A DNA stretch of 64,000 nucleotides from Cololabis saira (taxonomy: Eukaryota; Chordata; Actinopteri; Beloniformes; Belonidae). Of the stretch, positions 14,131 to 25,700 are shown one piece after another. Within the stretch, counting starts at the first letter, position 1; every line of letters begins with the position of its first letter. The notes under the pieces are model-generated. The model was not told where the DNA came from. It made no database searches and saw only the letters and a program-made list of their open reading frames with translations. Made by a program: the position numbers and the translations under genes. The stretch covers positions 28,546,590 through 28,610,589 of the forward strand of contig NC_084591.1 in assembly GCF_033807715.1 (NCBI RefSeq). Reading direction: 5' to 3'.

Positions 14131-15545
14131 ATGAACTTCTGTTTCAGATGGATAACAATGAGGCACATTCATGTAAAAACATATGTAGTCTTTTATTACA
14201 TTGGCTTATTATTTATTCAATTAAAAGAAACTAAGCCTAAATTCAGAGGCAACGCATTCAAAACTGAATATGCACCACATTTACTATGTTGTAAATCCAC
14301 CTACGGCAGCAAAAACCTGCAGCAGTTGTTTTCTATCAGTCTCTTACATTGTTGTGGAAAACTTTTGGCCTATTTTTGTAGTGCAAGCTTACTTCAGTGC
14401 ATTGAGGCCTGCAGGCGGTCGTTTATGCTCAGCTCTCTTAACGTCTTGACACAGGATTTCAGTCAGGTTGAGGTCTGGACCTGACCAATCCATCTGCACT
14501 GCCATTATGCTTTTCTTTCTCAGCCGCTCTGCTGTAGGATCGCTTTCCCTCTTTATGATCCACTTTTAGCAAAGCTTTAACTGCAACCCACGTTTGACTC
14601 TGTAACACAAACGTCAATCCAATAACTTGCAAGGTTGCCCCGGATGCTGTGATTGTGAAATGTGCTCAAATCATCACCCTTCCAGCGCTGTGCCTTACAC
14701 TTGCTATGAGGCGTCTGTGCTGATATGCTCCGTTTGGTTTTCCGAGCATGGTCAAACATCTCCACTTTCATTGTTGTGGAAGTTTGATGGTTGGTTCACA
14801 TGTGACTTTGCAAACATAATCCATGGTGCCAGTTTGCTTTCGGAGAGAAATGACAAGCCATACTTATGCGATCTTTTTCTGATTGTAGCTTCTTTTTTTT
14901 TTTTTTAAGTGAGCAGTCCGCATCTTTTCACCAGACAGGGTGGGGCTTCTCCGGCCGGACGTAGCGCGTGGAAGGATCACGTTATTCTGGCCAGATCCTC
15001 CTCACCCCATCTGGCGCCCCGGTTGGCCAGAGGGGGCATGTGTAGCCCAGGACTGTGTGCATGTTTTTGTGAGGGTAGCTCACATTGCTAACCAAGGGCC
15101 AACCCCACCCAGGGTGTGGGCACTGAAGTCATGGGGGAACTTACACGCACTTCAGCGCCCACAGCGTCCCCGGCGGGAATCGAACCATCTGATTGTAGCT
15201 TCATTAACATTTGACTTGCTCACAACGATTTCTCTTACCAGTACTTGCTCCGACCCAGAGGTAAAACCTTGACTCCAGGGAAGATTGTCAACCGTCTTGA
15301 TTGTTTTTCACTTTTATTTGTTGTTGTTGAGGCCTCAACTTGTTTGGAAAAATGGGTTTGATACCATTACGTATTGTACAACAGCCATTACTGATATCTT
15401 TCTTTTTTCATATTGAGTTAACACACACCTGAATACTCCAGACCTGCAAACTGCTGAAACCTCTGCCCTTTATAGAGGTGTTCTCACTTTCTGATGATTA
15501 AGTAATGGATCTGAAGGATTGGCATGCAGTTAAGGGACCCTGGCC
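14131..15545. repeat. Decayed dispersed DNA-transposon-like repeat, interrupted by a SINE
   Basis: Several phrases match a very common non-coding teleost repeat I recall, including GCTTACTTCAGTGCATTGAGG, TCAGGTTGAGGTCTGGAC and TTTATAGAGGTGTTCTCAC. The repeat continues on both sides of the SINE at 14893-15187, so it is older than that insertion. Edges are approximate and no clean inverted termini or target duplication were found. The superfamily is unassigned. Open frames inside are short and unrelated to known proteins. Confidence 0.45.
14893..15187 (-). mobile_element. tRNA-derived SINE with 15-bp target duplication
   Basis: On the minus strand the element starts at a pol III B box, GGTTCGATTCC, and ends in an A-rich tail, seen as the T run at about 14891-14906 on the plus strand. 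It is flanked by the perfect 15-bp direct repeat TCTGATTGTAGCTTC at 14878-14892 and 15188-15202. The A box is missing, so the copy is 5'-truncated and unlikely to be transcribed from its own promoter. The body (GGTGAAAAGATGCGG near the 3' end) resembles widespread fish tRNA-SINE tails. Confidence 0.85.
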
Positions 15546-17232
15546 AGCTATAACTACCTGCAACCACACATCCAGCTGAGCTACATGGAGCTTTTCTTTG
15601 TTTTTCTCTCTAGAATTATTAATGATAGAGATGAATATGGCATGTGTTGCTTACCCGATGTTGCAATTACTTGGTAAGGACCTGAGGATATTTATTACGT
15701 TCTTATATGTAAAATTAGAATTGAAAATTCATGTACAATGTTTTTGTGTGACTTTATTTTGCCTGGAAGGTTTAGTTTACATTAAATCCCTTTTTCGGTC
15801 CGGAAGTATCGATTTTTCAGCACAGCTGCTTATTTCGCTGATTTGCTCTCAACAGGAAAATAGATTTCGATTCTGAAGTCAGTTAGAAAATCACTGAAAA
15901 TATACCTGTGCTTGTACAACATAGATCTGTCACAGTCACAAAATGTACTGCATTTTGTGTTGTATTTTATTATATTTTCTTGGATAAATTGCGAATAGCT
16001 TTTCCCCATCCATTTTCGTAAAGGAAAAAAAGACCACCTCACCACTCTGGGGGTTCTAAATTCATCACCTGGCCTTGAGGCAGGTAATTTATTATTGATG
16101 TCTTCTTCCTGAACCTCACTTGACCAGATCATGTGTCACTCATGTTGAAAGGCAGCCTACCTCGAAGGTATTTGTAAACCCACCTGGAGCGCAAAACAAT
16201 CAGGCTGCAGAGGCAGAAAAATCCATGTTTTCTAAAAGTTTAGCAACTATTTGGCTCTAGACGACCCATGAAGAGAGAGGCTGCAGATGGAGGAGGCTTA
16301 ATCTGACCAGGTGCTTCATAGCTAGTTTCGACCATTTTGACTTTAAGCAGCTGTTACATGCTTGCTGGACACTTGTCAGCATAATATCAGCCATGAAGAA
16401 CAGAACACTGCTACCGAACTTCTACTTTGAGCGAAAGTGAATGAGACGGTTAGGAATTTTACTTTCTTCACAGCTTATTAAGGGTCCTAATGTTTTTATT
16501 CTGTTGGTTTCTTTGTTTTATCTTAATTGCATCATTTGTTCACAGTCAGTGCGGTTACATGCACATCTAAATCAAGCTATTGGCAACAATCTAGCTAAAG
16601 ATTAAACTGGAGTTTTAGAGATATCTGAGTATACATGTTCGAGAAGACAGTCGATTATTGAGTGAGGTGCGTCCGACTCCGCGACACTAGGTGGCGCCAC
16701 ACGCACTTTCGCATTGGCACACTGTTTTATTATTCTTCCGATACAATTGGTAAACAAGCACGAAGAAGAACAACATGCAAAAAAATGGATGCTAATGATG
16801 CAGCAGCTCTGTAAATTTTGTGCATAGTAAGACTGATGATGTTGCAGGTAAGATGCACGCAAATCTCCCTCTTCTGTTACCATGCTGTGATCATAGACAT
16901 CATATAGAACACGCTCATATATATATATAAAAAGAAATCAGGGGGGGATGGTGGATTTTATCATATGGGGTTTACAAATATTACAAATAGCACTGACCAA
17001 AACACCTGAAAATTTACTTGAAACAGGTGAAAATTGTCAAATTATTTGTCAAGTTATTTTTCTGGTGATGACTAAATGTTGAAATAGCAGTAAAACCACA
17101 TTCATTGATGAAAAGACAAGAGATGGAAAGGACGGATGGCAGTTTTACGGGGGGGGGGGGGGGTGATTTTGACAGTTTTTATTTCAGGAGGGGAGGGGGA
17201 GGGGGGGGTGGCATCCCCCCTCAACTCAAGGA

Positions 17233-17237
<5 letters not shown>

Positions 17238-17311
<74 letters not shown>
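17238..17311. repeat. (TA)37 microsatellite
   Basis: About 74 bp of uninterrupted TA dinucleotide inside the nested TIR element. Repetitive IY-type open frames on both strands are artefacts of this repeat. Confidence 0.97.
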
Positions 17312-17314
<3 letters not shown>

Positions 17315-17667
17315 ATGCTCTAGGGCAACATGGCAAAACAAGGAGTCCACACAATGGTCAACAGTTTTAAAGTATATAGTAATAGCCATAACCTAGTGTG
17401 AGATGTGAGGATATCAGTAATCAGTCATGTCTGCAGTGTATGGATGTGTGGAGTGTTCTGGGTGAGTGTTGTATAAAAGGATGCAAAAATGGGAACTTAA
17501 ATCATGGTAAAGCCAGGTGGCAGAGGTCCTGCTGCATGAGAGGATAGAGAGAGAGCGAGCCTGTGGAGAAGGAGCTCCCTTTATACTCCACAGGCCCCGC
17601 CCACCACAGGTGAGCAGGATTGGTCTGACGGCCTGCTCTGCCATCACAGAGGCTGCATGCTAGCCTA

Positions 17668-17809
<142 letters not shown>

Positions 17810-20800
17810 TGTATATCCAGTGTTTAAGATGTGTGTTACGTTGTGCCAAGTATGAACAATAAACAATAAAACCCGCCAAACCATGTTTTTTTTATCAGTG
17901 CTTCACGGATGATATTGAAAACAAATAAAACGAGTGTTATTTAGCAATAAATTGTTAATTAAATGCGCTGACCGTTCATTGCTCCTATCAACCCGGTTAA
18001 AGTCCATTATACTGAATGGAGCGAATCACCACTCCAATATGGCGGCGGTTACGTTCAGCCCATGAGCGGTTACGTTCGTTGCTCAGTCTAGTGTTCTATA
18101 TGATGTCTATGGTTGTGATGCCGTGACTGTTGTCATTCCTGCTCCCGCGGCTCGTCACTTCCGGAAGGGAGAGTCCCGGGGCAGTCAGTAGCTCGGTTAA
18201 GCGTGGGTTGTGTACATGCAATAATAACTCGGATTAGGACCGCATTATCTGGCACTAAAAGCTCGATTCCAAGAGCTTCAGTCTGGCCTGGCTAAGGTGC
18301 ATACGTGGATTTTAAAAATTCGAAATCGGTCGGATTAAGGCAACAATTCGACTTTCTTTTACTGCATGTAAACATACTGATTGATTTCTAAAGTTGAAGT
18401 GCAGCAGAGGTATGAAAAGTAACACGTTTAGCATTATTAGTTAGTTTGTTAAAAATGTAGCTTCTGATATTACTATTGTACTAACTTAGGCCTTTTCTTA
18501 TTTAGCCTTTTTTTGTTTTTTCTTTAACTGTTATAGAACTAAATTGGGCTAAAATGAAGCTTTTTCTCTATGTTTTCACGTTGATGGGGCAAGGTGAGAG
18601 CTTTACACAGACCTTACACCCCCTGTTTTATTATAAAGGGGAAGATGTTTTGAATTTTTGCCATTGATAGTTTTCGGTGCTTCATGTCAAGGCCTCCCCC
18701 ATGCCATTGTCAGCCGGCTGGAGTGTTGCCTACACTGATAAGACTGGCAGACGAGAAATATTGAAATATGCAAAGCAATTAAATACAAGCCCCAAAACTC
18801 ATATAGCTTAATAAATGAAGCCTGTCTGCACAAATAAATGCTTCTTTTAAGCCATTCTAGCCTTAATGGTGTTGGACTTGATGATGTTTGTTACTTTGCT
18901 CATGAGTATTATCTAGAAATGTACCAAAAGAAGGCATTACTTCATGGCTAAAAATTGCATTGGTATAACTGCTTTAGCTTGCATATACTATTTTGACAGA
19001 ACAAATGTGTACAAAGATATAACCACTGTCTAAAAAGATCCCATATAATGATAAAAAAATATGGACTTTAACATTAGTTTGCATCCACAATATACAAGCA
19101 GTGGTTGCAGGACTTAAAAAAAAAAAAAAAAGGTCCAATCCCGAATGGCTGTGGGAACCAGTAGAGGGAAGAAGGCGATATATCTTATTTCATAAAATGC
19201 AGTCGTCTTCAAAATTGATTTAAGTAAAAGCTATAGGAAATGTGCTCGAAGAGATAAGAGTTATGAGGGGAAGCCGGCGGGTTTTTTTTTTTGAATAGCA
19301 TGCCTCCGAACTCAAAACCTGTTTAACGGTGTTAGGACGTCTCTTCTGTAAAACCCAAATGAAATCTGCTCTCAGAATATGTCAGGCTTGTGCCCTGAAA
19401 CTCCAATATTCTGCTGCACTTTAAGCACTTTGCTGAAGTTACTGAAATGTGTCAGGAAGTTTAGAGCAGCTCTTTATGAATTTTAATAGCCCTGCCTCAT
19501 ATGCTCCTTAAATCGCAGGTGATAGATTCGGCTCGCTTCAAATAATGATTACTTAAAATTGCACGGTAAACATGCACTTAGTCATCATAATTACATTATA
19601 ACCGGCAGAAACTTCTCATTTCAGGGATGGGTAGTGTATATGACTGAGCTCTGTTTGTCCTTACCCTTTGTGTGTGAGCATGTTAACACTGCATACCCGT
19701 AAGACTCTATTCTTGTCTGTTTCCTGACTGCATCTCTCTCCATTCATAAATAACGAGCCCATTTAGAGACTCTTTGTTTCAGCAATCTTTGACGTCATCT
19801 TGATTGCGTGTGTCCTTGCTCATGTTTAATGTCTCTGAACATGTTACTCTTTTAACACTTAAATCTCAAGGACATCCAAAGCAACCTAGTCCGGTCACAG
19901 TGGGGCTGCTCCAGTGAGAACTTACAAAATGACTAAGGTGTACTCTGTGATTTTAAGTCTAGTGGGCAAGAGTAAGAGCAACATGCCAGTATGTCTCGAT
20001 GGCTTAACAAGACGGCGAGATGAAATTTTACCGTGTCGAATGTGGGTCATGAGGACCGAGTCTCTCCTCTCGTCTTACCTCTTTCATTTTAAAGCTTTGC
20101 AAAAGCTCTGCTTTGTTTTGTGCTGGACAAAAAGATCAGTCATGCTGCAATTTCAGTAATCTCAGACAACAGACATCAAAATGCATTGGAAGAAAACAAA
20201 CCCCAACTCTGCCCTTGGGAAAATCCATTAAGATGGCCCAAAGTCAAGATGTCAAACCGATTGGAAAAACTGGAAGGAACGTATTGCAGTCAAGCAATAC
20301 TGACGGCAGGGATAGACAAGGACCCTGTCCTTCAGTTGTTGAAGGAATAAGATGTAATTGAATTACCAGAGGTTTAAGTGAAATGAATATAGTAGTCAAA
20401 ACTACATTTGTTTTGTTGTCAGAAGGACTAAGAGTTGTGACACCAAAGAGGGAACAGAGGGAATGTTTATAGGGAAGTGTTTGGCGTTACGACTGAAGAC
20501 TGAAGGGATAGGGTATAGATGATGGAGGAAAACAAAAGAAAATTATAGCAGGTACGATGAAAAGCAGATCCTCTGAGCCCATTTCTGCCTCTGTGAATGA
20601 CTGCAAGTGGGTAAAAGATATTTTTCTGCTTGTAAATCACAAAGATTGCTGCTTAGATAGCTGACAAGGTATGTGACAGTCGGTAATTACAGAAAATGGC
20701 TTAGGGTGGGATTGTTTTTTGTCTGCGTGAAAGACACGGAATATCTATCTGGCCACCTGTTTGTTTTTCTTTCTCTACATTGAAATCGGCTACAGATTTA

Positions 20801-20887
20801 CACCATCACAGCACGGGCGCGTACGTGTGAGAGATAGAGAGAGAAAGAGAGAGATGCTGTGCACCGTGTGCATCTCATCTCCATGTA

Positions 20888-20897
<10 letters not shown>

Positions 20898-20984
<87 letters not shown>
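20898..20984. repeat. (TA)n microsatellite
   Basis: About 73 bp of pure TA followed by one G interruption at 20971 and 13 further alternating bases. It is flanked by TATGTGTA-type imperfect units. Confidence 0.96.
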
Positions 20985-22214
20985 GCATGCATACAGTTTG
21001 ACCTTGGAGCAGATGTAAGTTTTGTTGTGTATATGTGAGAGTGAAGCTGAAAGTGCTCCAGCCCTCTTGACAGTCGAATCTAACAAACTTAATTAGGACC
21101 TGAGACAGATTATGTTAAAGGAGACTAAAATCACAGAAGAACAGAACAGAAAGACACACAAAGACTGAAGATTGTGATGGAAAATGTGTGTTACTGATAA
21201 TGCATTGGTGTGTGAGGGAAGTGATGTGTGCAGATGAGTGTATGATGCTTTGTGGTTATGTTGGATGTAACCCCCCGATTTGTGCAAGAGCTGAAGAGGT
21301 CAGAGCTGAAGACACACATACAGCAGTTGGTACTGGTGTGTTGGCATTATGGTTATTTAATGCGAGGTGTGTTTTTGTTCATATATTTATATGGGAATGT
21401 GAGTTGTTAATATAGATGAGATAAGGATCCTTTGCTCTGCATTTTGTATAATCCTGTCAGTTTAAGATTGCTTTTATGGGTGCAATCCTTCGTCTCACAC
21501 ACCTGGTGACAGGGAGCAATGATAAAAGCATAACAGGAAGAGACTGAGATGAAAAGCTTAAGGAAAGTTAAAGATAAATGCAAAAAAAAGACTGGAACAA
21601 CTGCAAAAAATAAAGAGGGTCAGCTATAACATGGATTCCATGCATGTTTCAAAGACCATTTTTTTCTACAGTCATTAAAGTAGCCGTATTATAATCCTTA
21701 TCAGCCATCTAATTTTTCATATCTGGTACCTCTAGACTAGCGTTATGCCGCCGTAAATCCAAAACTCTTTAATTATATCTGAGTGACCAACACTGAATCA
21801 CAAGGAAGGGCTCTTCCTGAAAAACTGAGTGGATTTGGCTCAAGTGTTTGATGAGTGGTCAGAATCTTGGAGGTGACTGATAGGCAGAGCACATGGTTTA
21901 TGGATACGCACAGCTTCTGCTGCCACTCAGGCACACACATTTGTTGTAGATCGGCATGTTTTCAACACTACTTTTTCAATATTTCCCGGATATTACCCAT
22001 GCACCTCAAATTCTACTGCAAATGTTCAAACCAGAAACAGTTGCAGAATATGAAAGTGGACAGCACAATAAACCACGACAACAAAGATTACAGCAGGATG
22101 TCTCTGTTTGGTAGCAACAGTCTTTGTCATCAGCCTTCGGTTGAAATACTATGGATTATGTCGTCTTTTATTCACTCACTGTCTATAGCCCATTCACCTC
22201 TGTTTTCATCTCAA

Positions 22215-22735
22215 GGCTGTTGTGGAGCAGGAGGACAGGACCCAAATGCCGGAGTAGAGATGGCAGGGATTACAGGCAAAGTCTTTATTGAAACTAAAAG
22301 CGCTGCAGTGCAGGATCCAAAGAAATAAAAACAAAACGTTCAAAAAGAGGCGCATGCAAAACGGGTTACCAACAAAAACTGAAGGCTAAAATCCAAACAC
22401 GACCTAACATAGAATATTACAGAGCTAACTAGAACACTCATGATTACAAACCAGCACCAGACAGAGGAGGAAACAGACCTTAAATACCTATGAGGATAAG
22501 GGGGGAACACTGGAGGGGATCAACACAAGGTGCAAGCAGCAGACACCCGACTCTACAAAATAAAAGAGGAACTATCCAAAGAAAATACATGGGTACATAA
22601 ACTAAGGAAAACAAACAGCACCAAAATACAAAGGGAACCCAACCCAGAAAATTAAAATAAGACTTGACGAACTCATAACTGAAACAAACAAATACAAATA
22701 GAAAATACAATTCTGAAAAATAAATCGTGACTTGC
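22215..22735 (-). mobile_element. LTR-like dispersed repeat (solo LTR or short retroelement)
   Basis: On the minus strand the segment runs from GTCACG near 22730 through a TATA-like GTATTTAAGG at 22478-22487 to a poly(A) signal AATAAA at 22284-22289. It ends near GGCATTTGGGTCCTGTCCTC. This order of promoter, signal and terminal phrase resembles a common teleost LTR-type repeat I recall. Precise TG...CA ends and a target duplication were not found, so the boundaries are approximate. An imperfect direct repeat GACTTG..GAACTCATAA occurs twice near its 5' side. The long plus-strand frame across its edge is not considered a gene. Confidence 0.45.
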
Positions 22736-25700
22736 TGAACTCATAAAAAAGGCACTTTTCATGGAAAACAAGTTAAATACAATTAAGGACAATCCCATTC
22801 AGACTATTACATTCCTGTTTAATCCTTCTCTTACTGCCAAGAAACAGAAATGCTAATGATGCTGTTGCCAAACTTTTTTTGAGGCCATAATTGCCAACAA
22901 TTGAGGATGTCTTGGCGTAATAATCAGTGAAATTGATTGCTTTTTTTTTTTTTCTTGCAAGCTTGGGGCAGACCATACAATTATGAGACGTGGCCTCTGT
23001 GGTCACTGAAATGCTGGTGCAGGGTAGTTGTCAGCATGACATAGTGTATCACTTGTGGTCCATACTCACAAGCTTCTAGTTTTGGAACAGTACCTACTTT
23101 CCACTTTTCTGCAAAGGCAGAAATATACAGACTTTATAAAACAGTCTTCCATGAAGTCTGTCAAAGGAAAATAGGAAACTTTCTCTGTTACTGATCTGGT
23201 AAAACAAACAGCATCCGCTGAGCCATGCCACGACCAACTTTCCCTCACAAATAAAAATGCTTTTATTTTGGAGGTATCTTGGAAAGAAGTACTAGCAGAT
23301 CCATCAGGATGGAAAATATACTCCATCCTTGCTGTGCAGTTGTAAGCATATGACTTTTAAAATCACTGCTGAAGCTTTTGCTCTTGTGGACATACCCCAT
23401 TTGGAGAGTATGACTATACCAGAAACTCACCAGAAACTCACCAGAAACCCATCTAATGAATCCATTTAACACTATATTGACATCAAAAATTTCCTCTTTA
23501 CTGAACTCTCCACCAAAAATCACCTGATTTTTCGGACTCATGAGTGGTGAGTTGAATATCTCCCACTTTGGAGCTGTTTCTTTGTCATTTAACCATCAAG
23601 GGGCGTTAAGGGTCACAAACACACTGCCAGTGTACTGAGGGTTAAAAAAACATTCACTACAAATGTATTTTTTGATGATTTTTACATGAGGTAATTAGGA
23701 TCTTGGCTCACGTATCAATACCTATGACATCACACATACAAAGTGTTGTGCAGCAATCGTAGGTGCTCTTTTCAGAAAGACTTCAGAAAGTCAGTAGACT
23801 TGAAAAGTCGTATTAGCCAAGGTAAAGGCCAGCAAAGTTGTGGAGATGAAGGGTGGAAAGAGTAGGACCAGAGTGTGGAGCAATTTCAGAGAAGCATTGA
23901 GAGAAAGGCCTGAACCATTGTCTTTCACCTGACAGAGATTTTAATCATAGGGGCAATTTTACAGCAGCCCATAAACCTCTGCAGCCGCGCCTCATTGTTA
24001 ACCTCCAATTGCTTTCAGGGCTGTAAATATGGCTGCCTTTCAGCGCTCCAGCCTTGCCGATAGTTTATGGGGGTAAAGGATGGATGTGTTGATGGCTGAA
24101 GACTTTCCTGACAATGATGAGGAATAGAGTACATGAACTGACTAGTAAATAAACATATGTTCACTCATCAAGCACACTAAACTGTACTATATACTTGAAG
24201 ACTGGGGACGATGATAGAGTATTTTATGTGTTACCTGGGTGTTAGACTTTAGCTGTAATCTCTAAGTAGAATATAGTTTTGCGTTGTAATTACTCAGTTT
24301 TACATGTAGATTTGAACAGCGACTTATGACGTTTTTTTTTTTTTTCTTTTCAGGTAGTGAATTTATTTAGTATCTCAAAGGTTTTTGGAGTTGAAAAGAG
24401 AAGTTGATGTATGATTCATGATGACTCAGTGACCTTAACTCTGACATTTGGTTGACAGAGTTCTCTCTTGGATCTGCAGCTAGCCAAGTGGAAATGGATC
24501 TCCCATGAGACATTTCGTACATCAGCTTGAGTGCCCCGCGCAAGCATGCCTGGACTCATGTTGCCTTTGTTTTTATTTCTATTTTATATAACTATTTTTC
24601 CCAGTCAGCTGTCACCTCTATTACAGAGAGACTATAATTAAATGATTAAATATTGTTTTATCATCTTGCTGTTCAGTCCCCGTAGTAAAGCAAAAAAAAA
24701 AAAAAAGAATAATATAAAATACACAACTGCTACAGGTTGATAGTCTAAATGGGAAATAAAGTGATGATAGTGTTGTGATGGAGAACTCATCTCTGTTGCT
24801 AAGTAAGAGATAAAGTAAACTATGGTTTCTGTTACATTGCAGAAAAAAATGTTATTAACTACCCCACCAAACATATCATAAAGAATGTAAAATTAGGTTT
24901 CAAGATCATGACATATTGAGGCTTCTGTGCTCAGAGATGCTGAGGGCGCTGATAGACAGATCTTAGATCAGCTCAAATGAGTCTTTATAATGGGGAACGG
25001 CAGAACCGAGTTTTATTTCATCAAACCAAACAGCTTATATGTGGAATCATAAATGCAAACTGCAGATGATAAAAATTTCCATTACCATTAACATTTTTAA
25101 ATTGAACCAGTAATGCTTTGATTGCCTGGGCATCGTCGAGATAATACCGCCAATCTGTTGTCATGGTGACCATAATGGCAGAGAGGACTGGTGAGTTATG
25201 ACATAATTTCCAAATCTGATATGAGGACAAAAAAAAAAAATCACTTGAATACAATTCTTCTTTTAAGATTCAACATTTCACAGAGCTAAGTTTTTGAAAG
25301 GTTTTTGAAAGAGATGATTGTTGAAATGTTCCCTCTCCAATTAACATGACTGCTTCATGGTTTCTGACATACTTGTTGTGGGTGTGTGCACCCTTCAAAC
25401 TGAATCCCTAAATTAAAGTCATCTTTTGACTTGTTTACAGCATGTCTGACTACTGGGAGTGCTCGTTCCCCCTCTGCTTTTCAAAGTTTCTCATAAATGA
25501 CTTGATAAAGAAGAAACAAGAATGAATTTGATGTTCATTAAGTGCGTGCATTAAGCCCAGTCAAAAGATTGAAAGTCTTTTGCAGATAAACCTTTGGTTC
25601 AGTGTAACAAACTTTTCGAAGCAGTAGTCCCTAAACAGTAGCGTATTTCCCCTTGATAATTACTTTATTCCTATGAATTTACATTATTTAATGTCAAATA

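Noticed and set aside
15170..15187. Possible tRNA gene because of the B-box-like GGTTCGATTCC (minus strand)
   Set aside because: No A box, no acceptor stem or cloverleaf; flanking duplication and A tail show it is a truncated SINE.
17102..17389. IY-repeat, CV-repeat and HT-repeat proteins around 17.1-17.9 kb and 20.8-21.1 kb
   Set aside because: Translations of (TA)n and (TG)n microsatellites.
21855..22328. 157-codon plus-strand frame
   Set aside because: Its 3' part runs into the LTR-like repeat and no domain is visible; taken as chance.
23411..23452. Short direct repeat of CCAGAAACTCA near 23.42 kb as CRISPR-like or satellite
   Set aside because: Only about three 11-bp units without spacers; a local slippage product in a eukaryotic intron.
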